A DNA stretch of 64,000 bases from Brachybacterium fresconis. Lineage in GTDB: Bacteria > Actinomycetota > Actinomycetes > Actinomycetales > Dermabacteraceae. Positions 23,822 to 32,779 of the stretch are shown here, in pieces. The stretch covers positions 992,001 through 1,056,000 of the forward strand of contig NZ_JAGIOC010000001.1 in the NCBI RefSeq assembly GCF_017876515.1, in the 5' to 3' direction. Below the pieces are notes generated by a model. The model made no database searches, was not told the origin of the DNA, and worked only from the letters and a program-made list of their open reading frames with translations. Positions within the stretch are counted from its first letter, which is position 1. Every line of letters begins with the position of its first letter. The translations under genes were made by a program, and so were the position numbers.

Positions 23822-24053
23822 GCGCTGCGGCTCCCCCGTCGTGCGTTGTACTCGTGCTGTTCGTGCGAGCTGATCCATCAGCCCGCTCCGGCCCCTCCCC
23901 GGACGGCCGGAGGCCGAGGCCGGCCGCGTGACCGTGACGGTGCCGGTCGATCCCCGGGCGGCGGGGCGCGACGGCACCGCACCGATCCTAACGGCACCGG
24001 GGCCCGCAGGGCGATCGGACGCCCGGCGCGAGCGGTGGTGGGAGAATGCGCAG

Positions 24054-26297
24054 ATGCCTCCGGATCGCCACCATCGCGCCACGCCGCCCGTCGCGCCCAC
24101 CTCTCCCGGCCTGTCCGTGGACGCCCTGGGACGCGGCACCTTCGCGGTGGCGGCCCCGCGGGCGGACTGGGTGGACCTGTGCATCCGCCAGGGCGCCACC
24201 GAGCGGCGTCGGCGGCTGCGGCACGTCGACGGCGGTCTGCACTGGGACCACGTCACCTCGATGGTCCCGGGCACGCTGTACGGCCTGCGGGTCGGCGGGC
24301 CGTGGGACCCCGCCGCCGGGCAGTTCTCCCAGCCGCGCAATCTGCTGCAGGACCCCTGGGGGCGCGGTGTCTCGCGCTCCTCGTCGCTGCTGAGCTCGTT
24401 CTTCCCCTTCGAGGTCGACGCGATGCTCGACCGCCGTGACGAGCACCCCGAGCCGCGGGAGGCCGACAACGGCGAGGATGCCGTGTGGTCCGTCGTCGTC
24501 GCGGACACCTTCGACTGGCAGGACGATCTGCGCCCGCTGGTCGACTGGGACGCCACGGTGCTCTACGAGACGCACGTCAAGGGCTTCACCCGGACCCATC
24601 CGCGGGTGCCTGAGACCCAGCGCGGCACCTATGCGGGTCTGGGGCATCCCGCCGTCACCGGATACCTGCGCGACCTCGGCGTCACCACCGTCCAGCTGCT
24701 GCCGATCCAGGCGGCGATGGATGAGCCGCACCTGACCCGGCTGGGGCTGACCAATTACTGGGGCTACTCGACGATGGGGTACTTCGCCCCGGAGCCGTCC
24801 CTGGCCACCTCCGCCGCTCAGCACGCCGGGGCGCAGGCGGTGCTCGACGAGGTCAAGACCATGGTCCGCAGCCTGCATGCGGCGGGCCTCGAGGTCGTCC
24901 TCGACGTCGTCTACAACCACACCGCCGAGGGCGGGGCCGACGGGCCCGCCCTGTCGCTGCGGGGGCTGGACAACCTCGAGTACTACTGGACCGATCACGG
25001 GACCTTCCTGGACGTGACCGGGACGGGCGGCACCCTGGACCCGCGCTCCGTGCACGTGATGGACCTGATCCTGGCCTCCCTGCGCTACTGGGTCCAGGAG
25101 GTCCACATCGACGGCTTCCGCTTCGACCTCGCCGCGACGCTGGGACGCGACGACCGCGGCTTCCGCCCCGATCACCCCCTGCTGCGCGCGGTCGCCACCG
25201 ATCCCGTGCTGCGCGGGGTCAAGCTGATCGCGGAGCCCTGGGACGTGGGCCCCGACGGCTGGCAGACCGGCAGCTTCCCGGTCCCCTTCGCGGAGTGGAA
25301 CGACGCCTTCCGCGACGACGTGCGCAGCTTCTGGCTCTCGGACAGGGCACACCGCGAGCGCTCCGGCGACCCCGCCGTCGGCGGCATCCGCGACCTCGCC
25401 ACGCGTCTGGCCGGATCCAGCGACCTGCTGACCGAGCAGGACCCCGACTCGCTCCCGGAAGGCCGCAGCCTGCGCTCCCCCTGGGCATCGATCAACTACA
25501 TCACCGCCCACGACGGGTTCACCCTGCGGGATCTGACCGTGTACGAGACCAAGCGCAATCACGCCAACGGCGAGGACAACCGCGACGGCACCACCGACAA
25601 CCGCTCGTGGAACCACGGCCATGAGGGCGAGGTCGGCCCGGGCAGCGAGCACGGCGCGGAGGTCGACGCCGCGCGTCGTCGCACCGCGCGGGGTCTGCTC
25701 GCCACGCTGCTGCTGGCCTCCGGCACGCCGATGCTCACCGCCGGCGACGAGACCGCCCGCACCCAGCAGGGGAACAACAACGCCTACTGCCAGGACAACG
25801 AGATCTCCTGGGTCGACTGGCGCATCGATCCCACGCGGCTCGACCTGCGCGAGACCGTCAAGCGCCTGCTGAACCTGCGCGGCGAGCATCCTCAGCTGCG
25901 CGCGCCCGACTTCCTGCGCCCGGCCGATCCCGAGCACCTCGACGCCGGGGCGGTCGCCTGGTTCGGGGCCGACGGCGCCGAGCTCGACCACTCGGCCTGG
26001 ATGGATCCCTCCCGGCACCTGCTGGCGATGCTGCGTCCGGCTGTTCCCGGCCGCGAGGGATCCGAGCACCTGCTGGTGATCGTCTCCGGCTCCTCCTCGA
26101 CGCTGCAGGTGCGCCTGCCCGGGACGCCCTGGCCCCAGGGGACGGCGCGATACCTGCTGGACACCGCCCTGGAACGACAGGACGACCTGCCGACCGGGCC
26201 GCTGCCCGATCGCGTGCTCCCCGTCGCCCCCGGCAGCGTGGTGGTGATCGCGATCGCCGCCGGCGGCCCGGGAGGAGCCCGTCAACGGCTATCGTGA
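24054..26297 (+). CDS. glgX: glycogen debranching enzyme GlgX (GH13)
   Basis: GlgX hydrolyses alpha-1,6 branches of glycogen. The 747-residue protein has an N-terminal CBM48-like domain (PGTLYGLRVGGPWDPAAGQ) and a GH13 barrel with VLYETHVKGFTRTHP, VVLDVVYNHTAEG, nucleophile Asp358 in GFRFDLA, acid Glu394 in LIAEPWDVG and the transition-state Asp487 in TAHDGFTL, followed by NHANGEDNRDG and SWNHG typical of GlgX. The start is ATG 24054 with GGGAG upstream; the frame opens earlier (23928) but those residues are not domain-like. First gene of glgX-glgE-glgB, 51 bases before glgE. Confidence 0.93.
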   Translation: MPPDRHHRATPPVAPTSPGLSVDALGRGTFAVAAPRADWVDLCIRQGATERRRRLRHVDGGLHWDHVTSMVPGTLYGLRVGGPWDPAAGQFSQPRNLLQDPWGRGVSRSSSLLSSFFPFEVDAMLDRRDEHPEPREADNGEDAVWSVVVADTFDWQDDLRPLVDWDATVLYETHVKGFTRTHPRVPETQRGTYAGLGHPAVTGYLRDLGVTTVQLLPIQAAMDEPHLTRLGLTNYWGYSTMGYFAPEPSLATSAAQHAGAQAVLDEVKTMVRSLHAAGLEVVLDVVYNHTAEGGADGPALSLRGLDNLEYYWTDHGTFLDVTGTGGTLDPRSVHVMDLILASLRYWVQEVHIDGFRFDLAATLGRDDRGFRPDHPLLRAVATDPVLRGVKLIAEPWDVGPDGWQTGSFPVPFAEWNDAFRDDVRSFWLSDRAHRERSGDPAVGGIRDLATRLAGSSDLLTEQDPDSLPEGRSLRSPWASINYITAHDGFTLRDLTVYETKRNHANGEDNRDGTTDNRSWNHGHEGEVGPGSEHGAEVDAARRRTARGLLATLLLASGTPMLTAGDETARTQQGNNNAYCQDNEISWVDWRIDPTRLDLRETVKRLLNLRGEHPQLRAPDFLRPADPEHLDAGAVAWFGADGAELDHSAWMDPSRHLLAMLRPAVPGREGSEHLLVIVSGSSSTLQVRLPGTPWPQGTARYLLDTALERQDDLPTGPLPDRVLPVAPGSVVVIAIAAGGPGGARQRLS

Positions 26298-26348
26298 AGG
26301 GCGTCACCGCGTCCGTCGCAGACACCGAGGTGTCAGGCAGGAGAGGCC

Positions 26349-28388
26349 ATGTCCCAGAGCACTGACCGCACCGGGCTGACCGGCGGCGTGGGCCGCATCC
26401 CGATCATGGACGTCCGGCCCGTCGTCGACGGCGGTCGCTTCCCGGCCTCCTGCGTCGAGGGCGAGACCATCACCATCGGCGCCAACGCCTTCCGCGAGGG
26501 GCACGACGCGATGGGGGTCCAGACCGTGCTCGTCGACCCCGACGGCGTCGAGCAGCGGGTGCCGCTGGCCTCGACGAATCCTGGCCTCGACCTCTGGGCG
26601 ACGCAGGTGCGGCCCGGGAGGACCGGCCACTGGTCGTTCCGGATCGAGGCGTTCTCCGCTCCCTATGACTCCTGGGCGCACACCGCCGAGGTGAAGATCC
26701 CCGCGGGCATCGATGTCGACCTCGTGTGCGCCGAGGGCGCGAAGGTTCTGGCCCGCGTGCTCGCCGAGATCGAGGACGGGACCCGCCCCCGCACCGACGG
26801 CCCCGTGGTGCAGGCGGCGCTGGATTCCCTGCGCGCCCCCGGACTGCCCGCCACCGCTCGGGTCGCCCCCGCGCTGGCCGCGGACCTGCGCGGCCTGCTC
26901 GCCCTGCGTCCCCTGCGCGAGGGCGTCACGGTCTCGGGCCCGTACCGGCTGATCGTCCACCGTCGCCGCGCGCTGTTCGGCTCCTGGTACGAGTTCTTCC
27001 CCCGCTCGGAAGGAGCGCGCTTCGATCCCGAGCGGGGCTGGCTCTCCGGCACCCTGCGCACTGCCGCGAGGTCGCTGGACCGCATCGCGGAGATGGGCTT
27101 CGACGTCGCGTACCTGACGCCGATCCACCCGATCGGCACCACCTTCCGCAAGGGCCGCAACAACACCCTGGACCCGCAGCCCGGCGATCCCGGCTCCCCC
27201 TACGCGATCGGATCGGCCGACGGCGGGCACGAGGCGATCCACCCCGATCTGGGCACGATGGAGGACTTCGACGCCTTCGTGGCCCGGGCCCGCGAGCTGG
27301 ATCTCGAGGTGGCGCTCGACATCGCCCTGCAGTGCTCTCCCGACCACCCCTGGGTCACCGAGCACCCCGAATGGTTCACGGTCCGCGCCGACGGCACCAT
27401 CGCCTACGCCGAGAATCCGCCGAAGAAGTACCAGGACATCTATCCCCTCAGCTTCGAGGCCGACTATGAGGGCCTGTACGCGGCGATCCGGGACCTGCTC
27501 GAGCACTGGGTCGCCCATGGGGTGACCCTGTTCCGCGTCGACAACCCCCACACCAAGCCGGTGCAGTTCTGGGAGGAGCTGCTGGCGGAGTTCGATCGGA
27601 CGCATCCCGAGGTCATCTTCCTCGCCGAGGCGTTCACCCGCCCCACGATGATGCACACCCTCGGCAAGGTCGGCTACCACCAGAGCTACACCTACTTCAC
27701 CTGGCGCGAGAGTGCCGCGGAGCTGCGCGAGTACCTCGAGGAGCTGGTGGAGTCCGCCCCCTACATGCGGCCCAGCTTCTGGCCCACCACCCACGACATC
27801 CTCACCCCGTTCATGACCTCCGGGGGCCGACGGGCCTTCGTGCTGCGTGCGATCCTCGCGGCCACGCTGGTCCCCACCTGGGGCATCTACACCGGGTACG
27901 AACTGGTCGAGGACGTTCCCCGGCCCGGGGCGCAGGAGCAGATCGACAACGAGAAGTACGAGTACAAACCCCGTGACTTCACCGGTGCCCGCACGGCCGG
28001 CACCAGCCTCGAGCCGCTGCTGAGCGACCTCAACCGGATCCGACGCGAGCACCCGGCTCTGCAGACGCTCACCACCATCCGCTTCCACGAGGCCGACGAC
28101 GAGCAGGTGCTGGCCTTCTCCAAGCACCTCGACGCCGCCGCCAGCGACACCGGCGCCCCGGACACGGTGCTGGTCATCTCCGTGACCGCGCACGATCGGG
28201 ACGCCTGGACCACGGTCCATCTGGACCTTCCCGCCCTCGGCCTGGATGCGGAGACGCACCCCGCCTTCGAGGTCGAGGACCTGCTGACCGGCGAACGGTT
28301 CACCTGGGACAGCGATCCCTACGTCATCCTCAGCGCCACCGACCGACCCGCGCACGTGCTGCGGATCATCCATCCCGAGGAGAGCTGA
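26349..28388 (+). CDS. glgE: alpha-1,4-glucan:maltose-1-phosphate maltosyltransferase GlgE
   Basis: GlgE extends alpha-1,4-glucan chains from maltose 1-phosphate. The 679-residue protein has an N-terminal beta domain (RIPIMDVRPVVDGGRFPASCVEGE), the GH13_3 barrel with YLTPIHPIGTTFRKGRNN, nucleophile Asp398 in LFRVDNPHTKPVQFWE, acid Glu427 in FLAEAFTRP and Asp483 in PTTHDI, and the characteristic YEYKPRDF block. Ribosome site AGGAGAGG. It is followed one base later by glgB, as in Mycobacterium and Streptomyces. The maltose-1-phosphate source (TreS/Pep2 or GlgC/GlgM) is not encoded in the window, although trehalose can be made by the otsAB fusion further along. Confidence 0.96.
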   Translation: MSQSTDRTGLTGGVGRIPIMDVRPVVDGGRFPASCVEGETITIGANAFREGHDAMGVQTVLVDPDGVEQRVPLASTNPGLDLWATQVRPGRTGHWSFRIEAFSAPYDSWAHTAEVKIPAGIDVDLVCAEGAKVLARVLAEIEDGTRPRTDGPVVQAALDSLRAPGLPATARVAPALAADLRGLLALRPLREGVTVSGPYRLIVHRRRALFGSWYEFFPRSEGARFDPERGWLSGTLRTAARSLDRIAEMGFDVAYLTPIHPIGTTFRKGRNNTLDPQPGDPGSPYAIGSADGGHEAIHPDLGTMEDFDAFVARARELDLEVALDIALQCSPDHPWVTEHPEWFTVRADGTIAYAENPPKKYQDIYPLSFEADYEGLYAAIRDLLEHWVAHGVTLFRVDNPHTKPVQFWEELLAEFDRTHPEVIFLAEAFTRPTMMHTLGKVGYHQSYTYFTWRESAAELREYLEELVESAPYMRPSFWPTTHDILTPFMTSGGRRAFVLRAILAATLVPTWGIYTGYELVEDVPRPGAQEQIDNEKYEYKPRDFTGARTAGTSLEPLLSDLNRIRREHPALQTLTTIRFHEADDEQVLAFSKHLDAAASDTGAPDTVLVISVTAHDRDAWTTVHLDLPALGLDAETHPAFEVEDLLTGERFTWDSDPYVILSATDRPAHVLRIIHPEES

Positions 28389-28389
28389 C

Positions 28390-30675
28390 ATGGCAGACAA
28401 GACCGACCCCATCGCGTCCCCGGGGAGCCCGACCCCGGGGAGCCCGACCGTCGGGGGCGCGACCCCCGGGAGCCCGACCGCCGGGGCCTCGGCCGGGCCG
28501 AGGGTCATGCCCCTGGGCGTGCACGAGCTCGGCGCCACCGCGACCGGCAGCTATCACGACCCCCACTCCGTGCTCGGCGCTCACGAGTACGAGGGGGGCG
28601 TCACCGTGCGCACTCTCAAGCCCTTCGCCCGGGCCGTCGACGTGGTCCTGCCCGACGGCAGCTCCCACGCCCTCGAGCACGAGTACGACGGGATCTGGGC
28701 CGTCGCCCTGGCGGCGCCCGCGCTGGCCTCCTACACGGTGCGCGTCACCTGGGAGGAGGGCGCGACCCCCGTCGAGCTGGAGGAGCCGTACCGCTTCCTG
28801 CCGACCATCGGGGAGCTCGACCTCCACCTCATCCACGAGGGCCGTCACGAGGAGCTGTGGCGTGCGCTCGGCGCCCATGTGCGCACCCTCGACGGCGTCG
28901 CCGGCACCTCCTTCTCGGTGTGGGCCCCCAACGCCCGGGCCATCCAGGTCGTCGGCGCGTTCAACGGCTGGGACGGCCGCGGTCATGCGCTGCGCAGCCT
29001 CGGCGCCTCCGGCGTGTGGGAGATCTTCGTGCCCGGGATCGGCGACGGCGAGACCTACAAGTTCCGCATCCTGGGGGCCGATGGCGTCTGGAGCGACAAG
29101 GCCGACCCGATGGCGCGGCGGGCCGAGGTGTCCCCGGCGACCGGCTCGGTGGTGACCACCAGCGACTTCGAATGGACCGACGAGCACTGGCTCGCCCAGC
29201 GCGCCTCCCACGAAGCGGTCAGCTCACGGATGTCCGCCTACGAACTGCACCTGCCCAGCTGGCGTCCCGGCCTCGGCTACCGGGAGCTGGCCACCGAGCT
29301 GGTCGACTACGTCACCGAGATGGGCTTCACCCATGTGGAGTTCATGCCGTTGGCGGAGCACCCCTTCGGCGGTTCCTGGGGCTACCAGGTCACCGGCTAC
29401 TACGCCCCGACCTCGCGCCTGGGCTCCCCCGACGAGCTGCGCCATCTGATCGACGCGCTGCACGGCGCCGGCATCGGGGTGCTGATGGACTGGGTCCCCG
29501 CCCACTTCCCCAAGGACGAATGGGCGCTGGCCCGCTTCGACGGCACGCCGCTGTACGAGCACGCGGACCCGCGGCGCGGGGAGCACCCGGACTGGGGCAC
29601 CCTCGTGTTCGACACCGGTCGGCACGAGGTGCGCAACTTCCTGGTCGCCAACGCCTGCTACTGGCTCGAGGAGTTCCACGTCGACGGCCTACGGGTCGAC
29701 GCCGTCGCCTCGATGCTCTACCTCGACTACTCGCGCGAGGACGGCGAGTGGGTGCCCAACCGTCACGGCGGCCGCGAGGACCTCGAGGCCATCGCCTTCC
29801 TCCAGGAGGCCACCGCCACCGCGTACAAGCGGGCCCCCGGCATCATGATGATCGCGGAGGAGTCCACCTCGTTCCCCGGCGTCACCCGCAGCACCGACAC
29901 CGGCGGGCTCGGCTTCGGCTTCAAGTGGAACATGGGCTGGATGAACGACACCCTGGAGTATCTCGGCGAGGACCCGATCAACCGCCAGTACCACCATGGC
30001 GACCTGACCTTCTCGATGGTCTACCAGTACTCCGAGAACTTCGTGCTGCCGATCAGCCACGACGAGGTCGTCCACGGCAAGGGCTCCCTGCTGCGCAAGG
30101 CTCCGGGCGACGACTGGCAGCAGGCGGCGTCGCTGCGCACGTATCTGGCTCTGCAGTGGACCCATCCCGGCAAGCAGCTGGTGTTCATGGGCACCGAGTT
30201 CGCCCAGGGCACGGAGTGGTCCGAGCAGGCCGGGCTGCCATGGTGGCTGCTGGAGTACCCGCTGCACCGCGGCACCCAGCAGCTGGTCAAGGACCTCAAC
30301 GCGCTGCAGGCCGAGCTTCCCGCGCTGTACGAGCGGGATCAGGACCCGGGCGGCTTCGAGTGGTTGCTCGGGGACGACGCCGGGCACAACACGATCTCCT
30401 TCGTGCGCCGCGACAGCGGCGGCGATCCGGTGGTCGTCGTCCTGAACTTCTCACCGGAGGCGTGGCACGACTACCGGGTGCCGCTGCCCGAGGGAGGGAC
30501 CTGGCTCGAGCTGCTGAACACCGATGCCCCCGTCTACGGCGGCAGCGGGATCGGCAACCTCGGGCGGGTCCACGCCGAGGCGCTGCCCGTGCACGGACGG
30601 GAGCATTCGGTGCGGCTGTCGGTGCCGCCGCTGGGGGCGGTGCTCCTGGCCCCGGCGCGCGTGCGGGAGGGCTGA
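28390..30675 (+). CDS. glgB: 1,4-alpha-glucan branching enzyme GlgB
   Basis: GlgB introduces alpha-1,6 branches into the glucan made by GlgE. The 761-residue protein has two N-terminal CBM48 domains (HDPHSVLGAHEYEGGVTVRTL and GTSFSVWAPNARAIQVVGAFNGWDG) and a GH13_9 barrel with HVEFMPLAEHPFGGSWGYQVTGY, nucleophile Asp437 in GLRVDAVASMLY, acid Glu490 in IAEEST and Asp558 in SHDEVVHGKGSL. The start ATG 28390 is one base after glgE, with GAGGAGAG inside the end of glgE. Residues 10-37 are a repeated Pro/Gly/Ser/Thr stretch (PGSPTPGSPT pattern) ahead of the first domain, not part of the usual enzyme. Confidence 0.96.
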   Translation: MADKTDPIASPGSPTPGSPTVGGATPGSPTAGASAGPRVMPLGVHELGATATGSYHDPHSVLGAHEYEGGVTVRTLKPFARAVDVVLPDGSSHALEHEYDGIWAVALAAPALASYTVRVTWEEGATPVELEEPYRFLPTIGELDLHLIHEGRHEELWRALGAHVRTLDGVAGTSFSVWAPNARAIQVVGAFNGWDGRGHALRSLGASGVWEIFVPGIGDGETYKFRILGADGVWSDKADPMARRAEVSPATGSVVTTSDFEWTDEHWLAQRASHEAVSSRMSAYELHLPSWRPGLGYRELATELVDYVTEMGFTHVEFMPLAEHPFGGSWGYQVTGYYAPTSRLGSPDELRHLIDALHGAGIGVLMDWVPAHFPKDEWALARFDGTPLYEHADPRRGEHPDWGTLVFDTGRHEVRNFLVANACYWLEEFHVDGLRVDAVASMLYLDYSREDGEWVPNRHGGREDLEAIAFLQEATATAYKRAPGIMMIAEESTSFPGVTRSTDTGGLGFGFKWNMGWMNDTLEYLGEDPINRQYHHGDLTFSMVYQYSENFVLPISHDEVVHGKGSLLRKAPGDDWQQAASLRTYLALQWTHPGKQLVFMGTEFAQGTEWSEQAGLPWWLLEYPLHRGTQQLVKDLNALQAELPALYERDQDPGGFEWLLGDDAGHNTISFVRRDSGGDPVVVVLNFSPEAWHDYRVPLPEGGTWLELLNTDAPVYGGSGIGNLGRVHAEALPVHGREHSVRLSVPPLGAVLLAPARVREG

Positions 30676-30679
30676 GGCC

Positions 30680-31585
30680 TCAGAACAGCAGGTTGGCCAG
30701 GCGCTTGCGGGCGGCCGCGACGCGCGGGTCTGCGGGGCCGGCCACCTCGAAGAGGTCCAGCAGCCGGGCGCGGATCGCGTCCTTGGTCTCCTGGTCGGCG
30801 CCGCGCAGGTGGTCGAGCAGCCGGGTGAAGGCGTCGTCGACGTGACCGCCGAGCATATCGAGATCGGCGACCCTCAGCTGGGCTTCCAGATCCGTCGGCC
30901 GCTGCGCGGCGTCCTCGCGGACGGTGTCCGCATCGATGTCCTGGGTGCGCCGCATGAGAGAGACCGCGGCCAGACCGGCCTTCGCCTCGGCGTCGGCCGG
31001 GGACTCGCTGAGCTGCTGCTCGTAGGCCGCGACGGCGCCGTCGAGATCACCCTTCTCGATCGCCTCGTAGGCCTCGGCGATCAGCGGAGGCAGCGGCTCC
31101 TCGGCCGGGGCCTCCTGCTCGCCCTCGACGGCGGAGACCTCCATGCCCTGCTGTTTCGCGAGCTCGAGGACCTGCGTCATGAGGTTGTCGACCTCCGCAT
31201 CGGGCAGCACCGACTGCACGATGGGCTGGATCTGGCCGAGGATCAGCAGCAGGAGAGTGGGCAGCTGCTGGACGCGCAGGGCCGCGGCCACGCGCTGCTG
31301 GGTGTCGGCGTCGACGACGGCCAGCCGGACGGCGCCGCCCTGCGCATCGACGGCGCGGCGCAACGAAGCGAGGAACTGCTCGCTGTCGGGAACCCGCGAG
31401 CTGGTCACGAGCATCAGCGTCGGGACGGTCTGCGAGTCGGCGACCAGCTGCTCGAGCCCCTGCTCGGTGACGGCCACCTCATGCGCGGAGGTCGTCCCCG
31501 CACCGGCGGACTGTCCGCCCCCGGGACCGGCCCCGGCGGGCTGCTTGAGAGCGGCGAGATCGATGATGCCGTACGGATCGGTCAC
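30680..31585 (-). CDS. thioredoxin-TPR co-chaperone (YbbN/CnoX-like)
   Basis: A 301-residue protein with an N-terminal thioredoxin fold (residues about 40-140) and C-terminal TPR-like helices (LIAEAYEAIEKGDLDGAVAAYEQQLSESPADAEAKAGLA). The active-site CxxC is absent: the strand VPTLMLVTSSRVPDSEQFLASL replaces it, so it is not a disulfide reductase, while the cis-Pro region (QQLPTLLLLILG) remains. E. coli YbbN/CnoX, of the same build, is a holdase that works with DnaK/GroEL. The start is GTG 31585, with AAGGAG seven to nine bases upstream; the frame opens further to 31657. Convergent with glgB across four bases. Confidence 0.85.
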   Translation of the reverse strand: MTDPYGIIDLAALKQPAGAGPGGGQSAGAGTTSAHEVAVTEQGLEQLVADSQTVPTLMLVTSSRVPDSEQFLASLRRAVDAQGGAVRLAVVDADTQQRVAAALRVQQLPTLLLLILGQIQPIVQSVLPDAEVDNLMTQVLELAKQQGMEVSAVEGEQEAPAEEPLPPLIAEAYEAIEKGDLDGAVAAYEQQLSESPADAEAKAGLAAVSLMRRTQDIDADTVREDAAQRPTDLEAQLRVADLDMLGGHVDDAFTRLLDHLRGADQETKDAIRARLLDLFEVAGPADPRVAAARKRLANLLF

Positions 31586-31690
31586 AGGTGAGCTCCTTCG
31601 ACGAGATGGGGACGCGGACAGTCTAGGGAGTCCGCGCCGTGGGTGCGGTCCCGCCACGGCGAGCGGAGGCCCGCCGATCGTCGGGCGAGG

Positions 31691-32779
31691 TCACTGACCG
31701 GTGACCGTGAGGGTGGTCAGGCTCGCGCCGATCGGCTGGATCGGGGCGTCGGCGTCCCGGGGCGGGATGTACAGCGCGACGTGCGTGCCGTAGGTGCGGA
31801 GGTACTCGTCGGTGAACTCCTTCGTGCCGGCCACCTCGGTGTACTGGTTGTCCTCGGTGTATCGCATGGTCGCACCGTCCTGGACGGTCACCGTGCGCGT
31901 GGACTTCAGGGTCCCCATCACGATCGCCCCGCCGTCGTCGGTCCGCAGACCCACGAACTCCTTGTCGTGGACGGCGTAGGTCTCGCGGATGGTCGCGGCC
32001 TCGTCCTTCTCCACGCCGGCGTTCAGATCCTTGCGCTCGCCCTGGATCTGCTCGTGGCGAGTGGTCGTGAAGGGGTCGTCGGCGAGCACGTCGTCCGGAT
32101 CAGCCTTGTCCCCGTCGGTGAGGACCTTCGCGTAAAGCTCCAGGGCCTTCGCGGGTGTCATCAGCAGGTCATCGGCGTCGACCGCGACGTTCTCGGCGCC
32201 CACCCGCGCATCGGACACGCTCGGCATCTCGATGCCGCCCAGCTGCCTCGCCCACCCCCAGGAGGTGTAGGGCGATCGGGCGTCGACCTGCTGCAGGGCG
32301 ACGAAGTGGCGCACACCGTCCTGCTCCGGATCCTGCACCAGCGCGATCGAGGAGCGCGGGAACCCGGCCGTGACCGTGGTCAGGGGAACGGCCAGCTCGG
32401 CCCCCGGGACGTCGAGGTAGTCCTTCCACTCCTCGGCCTTCTCGATCATCGCGTAGGCGGCCTTGCGGAAGTGCACCGCTGAGCCGGACACCCGCGGTGC
32501 GAGCTCCTCGGACTTCAGCGACGTGTCGGCCTGCACCACGTCGGCGTTGACCTCCTTGACGACGGTGGTCAGCTGCTCGGTGGTGTTCACCGGGGTCGGC
32601 TCGGAGGCCTTCGGGCCCTGCGGAGGTGCCGGCGGCGGCTCGGGATCGGAGCCGCAGGCGGCGAGGACGCTGCCGGCGAGCAGGGATCCCGCACCGATCA
32701 GGAGGCCGCGGCGGGCGACGGGTCGGCTGGTCATCTGGTGGTCCTTCCACGCCGTGCGGTGCAGTCTCCGGGTGCTCAT
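31691..32779 (-). CDS. lipoprotein with Tat-type signal, unknown function
   Basis: A predicted lipoprotein of 362 residues. The signal has adjacent arginines (VARRGLLIGAGSLLAGSVLA) and a lipobox LAAC, followed by a proline-rich linker; the mature domain has no match that I recognise. Two starts are possible: ATG 32779, overlapping the upstream stop (ATGA) with GAGGAGG close by, or ATG 32734 with GGAAGGA, giving 347 residues and a shorter signal region. The mature part includes ATMRYTEDNQYTEVAGTKEF and a strand-rich end. Coupled to the upstream membrane protein, with which it may form a surface complex. A binding or cell-envelope role is possible but not shown. Confidence 0.75.
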   Translation of the reverse strand: MSTRRLHRTAWKDHQMTSRPVARRGLLIGAGSLLAGSVLAACGSDPEPPPAPPQGPKASEPTPVNTTEQLTTVVKEVNADVVQADTSLKSEELAPRVSGSAVHFRKAAYAMIEKAEEWKDYLDVPGAELAVPLTTVTAGFPRSSIALVQDPEQDGVRHFVALQQVDARSPYTSWGWARQLGGIEMPSVSDARVGAENVAVDADDLLMTPAKALELYAKVLTDGDKADPDDVLADDPFTTTRHEQIQGERKDLNAGVEKDEAATIRETYAVHDKEFVGLRTDDGGAIVMGTLKSTRTVTVQDGATMRYTEDNQYTEVAGTKEFTDEYLRTYGTHVALYIPPRDADAPIQPIGASLTTLTVTGQ

